Positions 1-11,900 of a stretch of DNA of 64,000 bases are shown here, piece by piece. Source of the stretch: Proales similis (Eukaryota > Rotifera > Eurotatoria > Ploima > Proalidae); contig JAGVRJ010000003.1 of NCBI GenBank assembly GCA_019059635.1, forward strand, positions 124,001 to 188,000, in the 5' to 3' direction. The position numbers and the translations under genes are program-made. Position 1 is the first letter of the stretch, and each line of letters opens with the position of its first letter. The notes under the pieces were generated by a model, which saw only the letters and a program-made list of their open reading frames with translations, was not told the DNA's origin and did no database searches.

Positions 1-423
1 GATGCTTTCGATCCGAACGATGGCTATGTGAGCTTTGAGGATCTTCATCTACCGCCAAACGCCGATCTTGTGACTTCTTGTGCAGTTTTCGACGCCAGCC
101 TCACAGGCCTCAACTCAATCGTGTTGGCTACATATGGGCGGCTGCTACTGTTTTTCAGTCCGAAAGACTGTCCGATTGAGAAAAACAGGAAGCCAGTCAA
201 ACACGACCCGCTTTCCTTGCCAGTATTCAACCGAAGCTATGAACTGGCTAGAGAAATTCATCTAAAGCATTCAATCATGGGCCTTCAAATATGCAACTTG
301 AGTCAAAATGCCCTCGCTGACTTGGCTGTGTTTACCCTGAACGGGGTTAGCCTCTGGCATTATAATCCGTCGGACTTGATCGATGCTTTAAACCGTTGCT
401 CGGATAAATTAACGCTTGAATAA
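1..423 (+). CDS. KPTN: Kaptin (KICSTOR subunit), C-terminal part, 5' truncated by window edge
   Basis: The frame is open from base 1 and ends at TAA 421-423, giving the last 140 residues of a protein that starts outside the window. The segment reads like the end of kaptin: an 'IVLATYGRLLLFF' strand, corresponding to 'VLVATYGQELLCY' in the vertebrate protein, is followed about 50 residues later by 'LADLAVFTLNGVSLW', corresponding to 'LQELAVVSLKGVHIL', and then a short helical tail. Kaptin is an actin-associated beta-propeller protein and a subunit of KICSTOR, the lysosomal complex that tethers GATOR1 and restrains mTORC1 when nutrients are scarce. The family call comes from remembered similarity over two strands and their spacing, so it is good but not certain. 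No intron is visible in this part. A canonical polyadenylation signal follows 18 nt after the stop. The gene converges on PKDL-1. Confidence 0.7.
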   Translation, partial: DAFDPNDGYVSFEDLHLPPNADLVTSCAVFDASLTGLNSIVLATYGRLLLFFSPKDCPIEKNRKPVKHDPLSLPVFNRSYELAREIHLKHSIMGLQICNLSQNALADLAVFTLNGVSLWHYNPSDLIDALNRCSDKLTLE

Positions 424-440
424 ATTGCCGGTTAGATTTT

Positions 441-446
441 AATAAA
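441..446 (+). terminator. Polyadenylation signal AATAAA for kaptin
   Basis: AATAAA lies 18 nt after the kaptin stop codon, inside the 147-bp gap shared with the convergent PKDL-1 3' end. Confidence 0.6.
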
Positions 447-519
447 GCTTCTCAAAGAAAACGAGGATTAAATTCAAGAAGTGTGATTGAGCTCAAAAAT
501 GAGAAAAAAAAGGAGAAAA

Positions 520-525
520 TTTATT
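520..525 (-). terminator. Polyadenylation signal for PKDL-1
   Basis: AATAAA on the minus strand, about 46 nt past the PKDL-1 stop codon. The same arrangement recurs after PKDL-2 and PKDL-3. Confidence 0.6.
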
Positions 526-570
526 AGGCTAACTAAAAGCAGAAGAGAAGTCTGATAAAGCTCGAAAGAG

Positions 571-3500
571 CTAAGCAGTGTTGGATTTGTCATATTGCTT
601 AATCAATTTATCGACTCTTTCAGACAGAGACTGAAGAGGGTCTTGGTAGCCCGCCGACTGAATATTTTGATTTCTCTCATGGCCATTAAATCTGGACGGC
701 AAATAAGAAGAGAATTTTTCTCTTATATATTCGAACAAATGCGGGTCCTCTTCTTCGAGGACGAGGTTCTGGTCTTTGGACACCTCGTTGAAGCTGTCGG
801 TGATGATTGTCAAGAACATGCCGATGAAGACGAACACGATCACCAGATTGAACAGAATGAAGGACGAGGCGCCGAACAGCGAGTTGGCCTGCACGAGCTG
901 CTCCACCTCGAACTTGCCCAAAATCATCTGGAAACAGGTCTCCATCGATCCGACGATGCTGGCGAACTGCACCAGACTGTCGCGGAATATGAGGTGCATC
1001 AACTGCACGAACGCCATCCACACGACCACGAAGATGAGGGAGAAGCCGATCAACTCGCCAAGCGCGTGCCGCAGCGCGAGCATGAACACAATCACGCGTC
1101 TGTTGAAGCGAAGCAGCTTGAGGAAGCGAAGCGTGCCAAGTGCTGCGCAGAATGCCAAACAGAACTCGAGCGCCTCGCTGCAGAAGGACAAGTACTGCAG
1201 ATTGACGAGTCTGTTATTTGCCTTGAGACGATCCAGGGCAGAGTGAGAGGCGTACAGACGGTAGAGATACATGGCGAAGGCGGCCCACGAGAAGCCGATG
1301 ATCAGAAGCTCGACGTAGTTCCAGAACTGGGCAAAGTAGCGCCATCGCTCTTTCAGCACCAGACGCGCCTCTCTGGCCATGATGAAGCAGACAAACACCA
1401 TGTAGAGGATGTTGCAGGCCAGGCGGAAGGAGGCGAAGCCGTGCTCGGCCGAGTCGATCAGAACCAGTGGACTGAATCTGGACGAGGCGAGGAGGTTGCC
1501 TGTGGGCAGGAACTCGAACAGGAAAATGCAGTGCGCGAACAAGTTGATGTTGGCACTGTAGACGGCAAACTCGACAAACACGGCTCTGGTCTGTCGGTCG
1601 ATCCAGCCGAGCCTCTCAAGCTCGCTCAGGTTGCCCCTCACTTCTTCGGCCGAGCCAAAGAGATCAAATACAAAGCCTCCGCCGGGGTATTCTTCGTAAA
1701 TGCCAAAGTGGGGAAAGCTGTCCAGGTCGGATGCGCGAGTGTGAGAGAAGGCCGAGTGGATCTTCTGATTGGAGGAATCGACGGAGGCTGTCTGGTTGCG
1801 ATCAGTCCATCTTGGCGAGAATGACCCTCTTTCTTCGCTGAAAACTGAAAAGTCTTCCACACAAAAGTTGACGTGGGCTGTGAGTTGAGAAGGCAGTCGA
1901 CAGCTGCCGTTCTTTGTTCTGATTTGGCGAAGAAATGGCCGAGGCAACACATACGAGATCAGGTCATTGGCGAAGTCCGACTGTCTATAGAAGGTGCTGT
2001 TCTCGTATAGACGATCGGACTTGAGAGAAGGAAGAAGAGAGTTCTGAAGCCAAGCGAACACATCAGCAGCAGATCTGACCGAGCCAAGATCAGCGGCAAA
2101 CAAGCCTTGCAAACTCTGCTGGTATCCAAACGCATTTGTGCTCTTGTTTGTGTATGCGACCACAAAAAGGATCCAAATGAACATGAAGTTGAAGAGGATC
2201 TCCCTCAGAAGGCGACTTGCCCTCTTGCGCTGCGTCTGTTTCTGTTTCATCTCCTTTGCTTCAAGTTCGGTAAGAATTCTCGATCCTTGGCTCCTCAATC
2301 CAAGAGACGACAAAAACAAGCCCTGCTATCGGGTGAGAAAATAACAAAGACGAAGAGAGTCAGAGTAAAAAAGAATATTCGAAACCTTTTGTTGGTCATT
2401 CCACTCGTGCAGCTTACGCCCATCGTCGCCGTCGTTGTCTATCTCATTCTGGTCCTCGCTCTTTCTGAACACGGTCACGAAGAACAGAGTGAGCAGGGCG
2501 ATCTGGATGGGCTGAGTGACCAACACCGAAGTCAAAAACGAGATGGCAAGCGATGTGATCCATTTTGTGACTTTGGCGTCACCGAATGTGATTCCTTGGA
2601 CGATGACGAAGAACAATGACACGGCAGCAAACACAAACGAGAGCAAGTAGGCGATGATCTTGCACCACCAGGGCAGCTTGAGCTCGCCTTCCTTCCTTTT
2701 CGTCTCTTTTGCCTTTCGCTTTTGCTCTTCTTGTTCAATATCGACTCCTTGGGCTCGCAAGATGGTCTCTCTCAGTTTGGCCACGCGAGTCTTGCGTCTT
2801 TTGGACCGTCTGAACAGCTGGACGAGCAGAAGACTGGGCGGGAACACACACAGGCTGGTGATCACTCCTATTCCGACCTGCTCTGGCGTCAGATTGAACG
2901 GGCCCAGTTCGAGTCCTGCCTTGTTTGGACTCGTGTCCACTCCATAATAGAGGATGTTCATCAGCATGCTCATGCAGAGCAGAACGAAGCAGCAGGTCAG
3001 GCGGTCGAGTCGAGTGAACGAGCTCTGTGCAGGACGGGCGAGCACTGAGAACCAGAGATGGCCGTCGCTCAGCTTCTGTTTGGTCTGTTTGGCGAGCAGA
3101 TACTTGAACTGCTCCTTCTGCGCTCGTCCACAAACTGGAAGAAGACGATCTACGACTCCTTCGTCGCGATCAAGGGCGAGCCACTGTTCGCAAATGAAAT
3201 AGAACTTCTCTCGCGTCTGCAGGTCATGAACGATCGCGTATTTCAGGTACCAGCCTGTTGCACCAATTTTGCCTGAATTGTCGTGCCAAACTCTGAGATA
3301 AGTGAGATCACCCAAGGGCATGTCACTCGCGTACACAAACGAGTCGACGCCTCCTCTCCTGAATGGCTTTCGTCCAGTCTCGTCTCTCAGTTTGATTGTG
3401 GACGTCTCGCGAATGTCGCTCGACAGTATACAGCTCACCTTGGAGTCAGTGGCTGCACTCTTCCTCGCACCAGTGAAGAAGATGATCTCGTACAAATACT

Positions 3501-6500
3501 TGTTCTTGAGATTGTCGTCACAGGGCAGGAGCACCAGGCCAACCTTGCGCCTGTCCCTCCAGTCCATCCATCTAGCCCACACAGCCAGAAGGATGAACAA
3601 ACCAACAAGGGCTATGCAGAGTGCGTAGATTGTCGGGTTGCGATCGAAAGAAGCATTGGCCCAGACGTTGGCAAAGTCAATTCGGGCAGGGAGGACGACG
3701 AAGCCACCTGCGAACGAAGTCAAATGACGAGCAGCACAGTGCGTGTGAGTCGAGTTCGAGTCTGGCAAGAACTCCACTCCGTCCGATCGCCACTGTCCAC
3801 TTGCCTCGTCTAAATAGTGGCAGCCTCTGACTATAACTCGCATCATCACTTCCCGACTGAAGTTTCCTGCTACAAGGTGCAATGGAGGAGCAGTGGAGTT
3901 GGCCATAGAACAAGCACTTGGGTCAAGCTGTGCAACACTGATGCCAGTGAAGCCACTGAACGAGTTTACTTGATCCACACTTGCATAGAGCTCGACATAC
4001 TCGTCGCCGAAATCTTGTTTTTTCACGTCAGGACACAGGACAGTCCAGAGGTCGGCCTCGAACTCATCGTGATCAATGACCGGATTCTGACCGAACCTGA
4101 TCGCGACCAGGTATGCTCTCATGTCGTCTTCCAATCTGAACTGAACCTGTAGGGCTATCGAGCTTCCGTCAAGATCGATGGCGGTATGAAGGCCCAGGTC
4201 TGAGCTGTTGGATGTCGAAGGGTTAAACTGTTGAAATTGGGGTAAGAAGCTTGAATCTACTTCGATCCAGAACTCGATCGGTGTCTGCTGGTTCTTGACT
4301 GAGTACTCAATTCCTGATGAGCTGAGCAGGCTCAGGCCAAAAGAAATTGAACGGGCAAGGCCAACTTGCGTGTCTCCGTTTGATCCAGTAAGCGCCCTTG
4401 GTTGAGTGATCACTTGTTGTGTGACAACAGTCGACTCACAGTCCTTTCCACTCTTTCCGATCAGTTCACAAATAGAAGGGCTCAGAGATTGTCCACCCGT
4501 TGCCAATATTTCAGTGCTTGCGCTTGCCGCAGGGGCCTTCTCCAGCTTTAACTGCATGTTTGGGGTGTCGACTTGCTTGGTCTCGTTGAGACTTATGTGA
4601 CCGAGCACTGCGGATGTCACACGACTTATCGCCTGTTTGCTTGTTCTGATCATTTCGACAAGCTGCGCTTTCTGTTCAGACTGGCTGAAACCCGACAGGG
4701 GTTCGACCGACCCAGTCAAAGGCGCATTGATTCCCTCCAGTGCATTTGATACGGCGCCAATGAAGCCAGGAAGGGTCTGCATCAGGCTGTCGATGTTGCT
4801 GTTCTTGGAGAGCGTCTCTAGTCTTCCCGACATCTCCGAGCATTTCTTCAGGGTCATTGTCGCCGACGAGATGGTCACTTGGGCCGCGTTTCCGTTGGCT
4901 GCAGACAACGCCGAGCCCAGAACCTTGATGCTGCTGATGTCCGACACTAGCAGCTCGGAGACTTTCTGCACCAGGAACTCCCTCAGACTGGCCTCTTGCT
5001 CGTTCTTGGCCTTGGCCTCCGATGAGCTCTGATTCAGGGTCGATCCTTCGGCTGCAATGTTGAAGACACTCGAGATGCTGATTACCGTCTTTGCCACGGT
5101 GGCCAAATCACCGCTGTTCAGTTGGGCCGAGATGGGCGATGAAGGGGCGTTAGGATCGAGGAGTTGTGAGGCCAGCTCGTCTGCAAGGTTCTGATTTGGA
5201 GTAACGGTCACTGCTGTCGGGATCTGATAGACCTGGACACCCAGAGAGTCGTCGACCACATTCACAAACAGCTGCAGCTTGTTTCCGTCAGAGTCTGGAC
5301 CTTGGGGCAACTCCACCGAAACTCTTCCGTCGCTCGAGTAGCTCAGGGCCACTGGGTTTGTGTTTCCTGCGTAGGTGTAGAAGAACTCGTAGTTATCCAC
5401 TGTGCCGTCCTCATCTGTCCAGTTGTCGCACGTGATGTCGAATCGAGTGCTCAAGCTCTCTCCGCTCAGAGGGGAGATAGAGCATGAGCCACCCTTGGGC
5501 AGCTTGTTTGGCTTGAGGACTAGCGAGCTTTTGCCTGTGGATGCACCATTCAAAGTGAGTGACAACTCGACTCTCCAGAACACCACACTCGGGTAATCTG
5601 AGAAGAGTTCTGCCGGCAGAGAGAGTTCATTCGAGTCCAGAACCGGTATGTATTGCGAGAGAGTATTAAGCTCAACCCATTGACCGTCACCAACCGAGTC
5701 GGTGAAGATGCTGAACTCGTACTCAATCTGTTCATTAGGAGCACAGCCACTTTGACAAGCAGCGTCGATGACGAGTTTGGAGCTCGGGTTGATCTTTTGG
5801 AAGCTGGCCACTGCAGCGCCCTCTTCAGTGGCTGGAAAACAGGTTTTGGGAAAGCGACAGCTCAAAGCCGGGATGGGCATACTCGCAACAGGATCGACAG
5901 TAACAACCACAACTTGCGAGTACTTGACCGAGTTCAGCTCAGTCTCCACCTTGAAATGGTATTCGTTGTCAGGGTCCGATCTAAGGGCACCTGCTTGTAT
6001 TCTCAGAATGTTCCAGTCGTTTGAAAAATCAAATGCATCGACCGAGTTGAAGCAGTCCGGATCTTCCGACAATGTAACTGCGCTTTGCTTCATGGTACGT
6101 AGGTCATCGTCGAATGACAACGCATTCTGCACGTCGACTTTTCTCAGGGCGCAGTAGAACTGAAAAGACATTGAAGCTGCTGAAACCACTTGGTCCAGAT
6201 CGTAGGAGTAGAGAGGCGGACTCAACGCAAGAGTTTGAGCCGAACCGATCTTCACTTGGCTCACTCCGCCTTGCAAGGCAAAGACTGCAAATCCAGTCTG
6301 CTCCACTCTCACGTATGTCAGATTCGAGGCGACAAGTGTGTCTGCTTCGTTATATTCGACTGTTACTTGCAGCTCGAATTCGTAGAGACCAGGCTCGAGC
6401 TCATTTTCGAAAAACACCAACTGCCCTGATGTTAGCGAAGGCTGTCTCGATAAATCCAAGGTTGCAAGAGTTTGATGGCTTGTTGGGTCGATTCTTCTTG

Positions 6501-8227
6501 CATTCCACGTGCGAGCAACTCTTATATTCTGTGATTCGCAATCTATTAATGCCTGTGTTGTTATAATCACTGCATCCTGTCTGGGAACATCGCGAGGATT
6601 GTTGATTGGAGCCCAATTGTCGATCCTGACAATCGGTAGGTTGCATTCATTGTTTATATTGGCATTTGTTGTTGTTGTTGTTATCGTGTTTGAAGAGGTA
6701 TCCTCGATGGTTATGGCGTCTGTTGCTGTTTCGACTGTTGAATGAGCGATTAAAAGAGCGCTTTCGGTGGTGATTTCTTCCTCGAATAGTTCGGCAGTTG
6801 AATATGTGGTTTCAGGGACAATCTCGGTGGCTGCGCCTTCTGTGACAATCTCGGCAGTTGAATGATCGTTCAAAAGGGCGCTCTCCGTGGTGATGCCATC
6901 AGCCATTGTTGTGTCTATTATGGTTCCCGAACTACTTTTTGCGCCCAAAATTTGCATCAGGCTTTTAATCGCAATTGCTGAATAAACCAGAACAAACCTG
7001 CAAACTCCATTCAGACACTGATGTTCAACCAGGCACTGTACGGAATCATCGCATTGTACACCAAGAGCGGCTTTAAGATTTAATTAATAATTATTCAAGT
7101 TTAATTTTAGACATTGAATTTTACGCCTCAATATTGAAATATCAGTTGTTATTTCTCCTTGAAATGTGCTTATGTGAACTCTTATCTGATAGATCCCTTC
7201 TTCGCCGAATGAATGTTCGAATGACGCTTTTGAGTAAATCATTGACAAATGTCGTGGTTCATTATTGAATTCAACATCCACATCACAAGGCAGGTATCTT
7301 CTCGGAACCTTCAGTTCAAGTTTAAACATGTTATTCACAGTCCAATTGAACGGAGCGAAAATAAACGGCTCGGCTGTTCTGATCAATAAATACCGATAAC
7401 AGTGGTCGCAGCCTGTCTCCAACGCTCCGGCTCTGCCACCAACACTGTCCAATGCCCATGAAAGTCTCATTTCATCATTGAGGTCTTTTTTATCATATGG
7501 GTTTTGTTCAATTTGATAATTAGGTGAAAACCCAATACTTTGTCCTGGGGTATAATACCAGAACATGGAGCCGATCTGATTTGGTTGATTCTGAACAGTA
7601 TATGTAAGAACCGCAGGACAAGGAGCGCACGAAATTAACTCAAGCTGATCGGGACTGTGAGCCAAAGCTGCTGCAGCACAAACGATTGTGTCTTCTTCAT
7701 GGCATCTTTGGTCGTTCCGTAGATATTCAATGTCCTCGGTCCTCAGCAATGTCGAGTAGGTCTGCTCCAATTCGATCTCAAATCCGTCCAAAATTAAATT
7801 TTCGATTGGTATATGACTTTGAAAATCGATAACTTTGATTTGAAAAAAGTTGTTAAAAAATATTCAAGAATAGTTTCTCATGAGTTGAACGTTTCCAATT
7901 AAAAAACAAAATTCAGCCTACCGCATTGGTGTTCATAATCGATGTAATAAGATTCGCATCTTTGTTAAATGCTATGTGATAAGAAATTTGGTTCAAAATA
8001 AAGAAGCATGCAACTCACAAGCATTTATTCGATTGGCATGTGAGATGATCAGATGGATCGCAGTCGCTATCGGACATGCATGGATCATTAATCGCTTAAT
8101 TTGACGCTTAAAAAGAAGATTGACTGAGAAGGAGGCGAATCTGTGATCGAATACCTGGAGCAGCAAGCACAATGTTGTTTTGAAAAGAGAGAAAAACCAA
8201 AAGCCAAATGATTGATTTTGGCTCCAT
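571..8227 (-). CDS. Polycystin-1-like receptor-channel PKDL-1 (7 exons, about 2432 aa)
   Basis: Exons on the minus strand in transcript order: 8155-8227, 8019-8094, 7922-7959, 7125-7832, 6998-7070, 2386-6961, 571-2325; all junctions keep frame. Exon 1 encodes a signal peptide (MEPKSIIWLLVFL...). Exons 2-4 form one N-terminal module: four-Cys segment, CESYYIDYEHQC segment, then the ~235-residue domain with SIGFSP, RLSW and a PKD-like tail. Exon 5 is the Cys-rich start of a second module that is not completed; it splices directly into a Ser/Thr-rich stalk (about residues 324-410). The REJ and GAIN regions follow, then a GPS (HLT near residue 1402, cleavage expected between L and T), TM1, a PLAT domain, further TM helices, and on the last exon a luminal polycystin domain and six-TM channel unit ending MFLTIITDSF. 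By family it acts as a surface receptor-channel subunit in cilia or sperm membranes. The REJ-to-PLAT region is one 4.6-kb exon, unlike the plus-strand paralogues. Confidence 0.85.
6700..6945 (-). repeat. Degenerate Ser/Thr-rich stalk repeats in PKDL-1
   Basis: Loosely repeated units of the form ITTESALLxxHSTxE occur about three times, followed by a Thr run, between the last Cys-rich exon and the REJ region. The composition suggests an O-glycosylated stalk. It lies at the same place as the unrelated repeats of PKDL-2 and PKDL-3. Confidence 0.6.
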
Positions 8228-8931
8228 CAATTTTAAGAGAAACAGCAGAATGGTGACAGGATGTAAGAAAGCTGCCAGCTTAAAAAGAGAAATTGAACCA
8301 GTATGAATCGCAGGCTCATAAACGATTCAAAAACCAACAGTGAATTTTTGAACAGTAGGGTGTAAGGGTAAGCTTGGTAGTAAAGATCATATGAATATCA
8401 AAAGTAAACAACGGCAACTGTAGAAACAGGCTCTCTCTATTTCTCAATACTTGATTGACATTGAATATGGCCCAACATGTTTCAAAGACGTCAGACATGC
8501 GTCAAGCGTGAAATAGAAAAAGTGAATAAAAGAGTTGGGAAGGATCATTGGCAAGCTAGTTCTAAGAATGGAAGTAAAGGGTCAATATTGGCTCATAAAT
8601 CTAAATAGGAATAAGGATATTCAATGATTCTGAAGCGATAAATGAGAGGCGAAGTAAGAAAAACATGATGCAACGAAAATGAAAACCCCAGTTATCGAAA
8701 TGATTTATGACTAAAAAAAAAATGTCTACTGGATAAGGGAACATCAAATTGAAAAGATTGAAATAGAAGGTAATAAATGAGAAAAAGGAAGGATCTTTTG
8801 AATCTAAAGGGCAAAAAAATCGATAAAACACAGAACGAAACATAAAGACGGATTGGGTAAATGAGAAATAAGAGAATAAATTTATTTGACTAACTAAAAG
8901 CAGAAGAGAAGTCTGATAAAGCTAGAAAGAG
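8228..8931. other. Intergenic region between PKDL-1 start and PKDL-2 end
   Basis: About 700 bp, A-rich on the plus strand, holding the PKDL-1 upstream region and the PKDL-2 3' flank. Short open frames here resemble nothing I know and have no paralogous support. I see no TATA box at the position where the plus-strand polycystins have one. Confidence 0.5.
8881..8886 (-). terminator. Polyadenylation signal for PKDL-2
   Basis: AATAAA on the minus strand, about 46 nt past the PKDL-2 stop, matching the PKDL-1 arrangement inside the duplicated segment. Confidence 0.55.
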
Positions 8932-11900
8932 CTAAGCAGTGTTGGATTTGTCATATTGCTTAATCAATTTATCGACTCTTTCAGACAGAGACTGAAGAGG
9001 GTCTTGGTAGACCGCCGACTGAATATTTTGATTTCTCTCATGGCCATTGAATCTGGACGGCAAATAAGAAGAGAATTTTTCTCTTATATATTCGAACAAA
9101 TGCGGGTCCTCTTCTTCGAGGACGAGGTTCTGGTCTTTGGACACCTCGTTGAAGCTGTCGGTGATGATTGTCAAGAACATGCCGATGAAGACGAACACGA
9201 TCACCAGATTGAACAGAATGAAGGACGAGGCGCCGAACAGCGAGTTGGCCTGCACGAGCTGCTCCACCTCGAACTTGCCCAAAATCATCTGGAAACAGGT
9301 CTCCATCGATCCGACGATGCTGGCGAACTGCACCAGACTGTCGCGGAATATGAGGTGCATCAACTGCACGAACGCCATCCACACGACCACGAAGATGAGG
9401 GAGAAGCCGATCAACTCGCCAAGCGCGTGCCGCAGCGCGAGCATGAACACAATCACGCGTCTGTTGAAGCGAAGCAGCTTGAGGAAGCGAAGCGTGCCAA
9501 GTGCTGCGCAGAATGCCAAACAGAACTCGAGCGCCTCGCTGCAGAAGGACAAGTACTGCAGATTGACGAGTCTGTTATTTGCCTTGAGACGATCCAGGGC
9601 AGAGTGAGAGGCGTACAGACGGTAGAGATACATGGCGAAGGCGGCCCACGAGAAGCCGATGATCAGAAGCTCGACGTAGTTCCAGAACTGGGCAAAGTAG
9701 CGCCATCGCTCTTTCAGCACCAGACGCGCCTCTCTGGCCATGATGAAGCAGACAAACACCATGTAGAGGATGTTGCAGGCCAGGCGGAAGGAGGCGAAGC
9801 CGTGCTCGGCCGAGTCGATCAGAACCAGTGGACTGAATCTGGACGAGGCGAGGAGGTTGCCTGTGGGCAGGAACTCGAACAGGAAAAATGCAGTGCGCGA
9901 ACAAGTTGATGTTGGCACTGTAGACGGCAAACTCGACAAACACGGCTCTGGTCTGTCGGTCGATCCAGCCGAGCCTCTCAAGCTCGCTCAGGTTGCCCCT
10001 CACTTCTTCGGCCGAGCCAAAGAGATCAAATACAAAGCCTCCGCCGGGGTATTCTTCGTAAATGCCAAAGTGGGGAAAGCTGTCCAGGTCGGATGCGCGA
10101 GTGTGAGAGAAGGCCGAGTGGATCTTCTGATTGGAGGAATCGACGGAGGCTGTCTGGTTGCGATCAGTCCATCTTGGCGAGAATGACCCTCTTTCTTCGC
10201 TGAAAACTGAAAAGTCTTCCACACAAAAGTTGACGTGGGCTGTGAGTTGAGAAGGCAGTCGACAGCTGCCGTTCTTTGTTCTGATTTGGCGAAGAAATGG
10301 CCGAGGCAACACATACGAGATCAGGTCATTGGCGAAGTCCGACTGTCTATAGAAGGTGCTGTTCTCGTATAGACGATCGGACTTGAGAGAAGGAAGAAGA
10401 GAGTTCTGAAGCCAAGCGAACACATCAGCAGCAGATCTGACCGAGCCAAGATCAGCGGCAAACAAGCCTTGCAAACTCTGCTGGTATCCAAACGCATTTG
10501 TGCTCTTGTTTGTGTATGCGACCACAAAAAGGATCCAAATGAACATGAAGTTGAAGAGGATCTCCCTCAGAAGGCGACTTGCCCTCTTGCGCTGCGTCTG
10601 TTTCTGTTTCATCTCCTTTGCTTCAAGTTCGGTAAGAATTCTCGATCCTTGGCTCCTCAATCCAAGAGACGACAAAAACAAGCCCTGCTATCGGGTGAGA
10701 AAATAACAAAGACGAAGAGAGTCAGAGTAAAAAAGAATATTCGAAACCTTTTGTTGGTCATTCCACTCGTGCAGCTTACGCCCATCGTCGCCGTCGTTGT
10801 CTATCTCATTCTGGTCCTCGCTCTTTCTGAACACGGTCACGAAGAACAGAGTGAGCAGGGCGATCTGGATGGGCTGAGTGACCAACACCGAAGTCAAAAA
10901 CGAGATGGCAAGCGATGTGATCCATTTTGTGACTTTGGCGTCACCGAATGTGATTCCTTGGACGATGACGAAGAACAATGACACGGCAGCAAACACAAAC
11001 GAGAGCAAGTAGGCGATGATCTTGCACCACCAGGGCAGCTTGAGCTCGCCTTCCTTCCTTTTCGTCTCTTTTGCCTTTCGCTTTTGCTCTTCTTGTTCAA
11101 TATCGACTCCTTGGGCTCGCAAGATGGTCTCTCTCAGTTTGGCCACGCGAGTCTTGCGTCTTTTGGACCGTCTGAACAGCTGGACGAGCAGAAGACTGGG
11201 CGGGAACACACACAGGCTGGTGATCACTCCTATTCCGACCTGCTCTGGCGTCAGATTGAACGGGCCCAGTTCGAGTCCTGCCTTGTTTGGACTCGTGTCC
11301 ACTCCATAATAGAGGATGTTCATCAGCATGCTCATGCAGAGCAGAACGAAGCAGCAGGTCAGGCGGTCGAGTCGAGTGAACGAGCTCTGTGCAGGACGGG
11401 CGAGCACTGAGAACCAGAGATGGCCGTCGCTCAGCTTCTGTTTGGTCTGTTTGGCGAGCAGATACTTGAACTGCTCCTTCTGCGCTCGTCCACAAACTGG
11501 AAGAAGACGATCTACGACTCCTTCGTCGCGATCAAGGGCGAGCCACTGTTCGCAAATGAAATAGAACTTCTCTCGCGTCTGCAGGTCATGAACGATCGCG
11601 TATTTCAGGTACCAGCCTGTTGCACCAATTTTGCCTGAATTGTCGTGCCAAACTCTGAGATAAGTGAGATCACCCAAGGGCATGTCACTCGCGTACACAA
11701 ACGAGTCGACGCCTCCTCTCCTGAATGGCTTTCGTCCAGTCTCGTCTCTCAGTTTGATTGTGGACGTCTCGCGAATGTCGCTCGACAGTATACAGCTCAC
11801 CTTGGAGTCAGTGGCTGCACTCTTCCTCGCACCAGTGAAGAAGATGATCTCGTACAAATACTTGTTCTTGAGATTGTCGTCACAGGGCAGGAGCACCAGG

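Noticed and set aside
595-1824. Long plus-strand open frame (409 codons, rich in Glu/His) opposite the PKDL-1 channel exon; equivalents at 8956-9909 and 22797-23906
   Set aside because: It is the antisense shadow of a strongly conserved channel sequence. The same shadow appears in every paralogue and it resembles no known protein.
6946-6961. Start of PKDL-1 at 6957 (MQILGAKSSS)
   Set aside because: The Met is internal: upstream exons with matching phases lead to a signal peptide at 8227.
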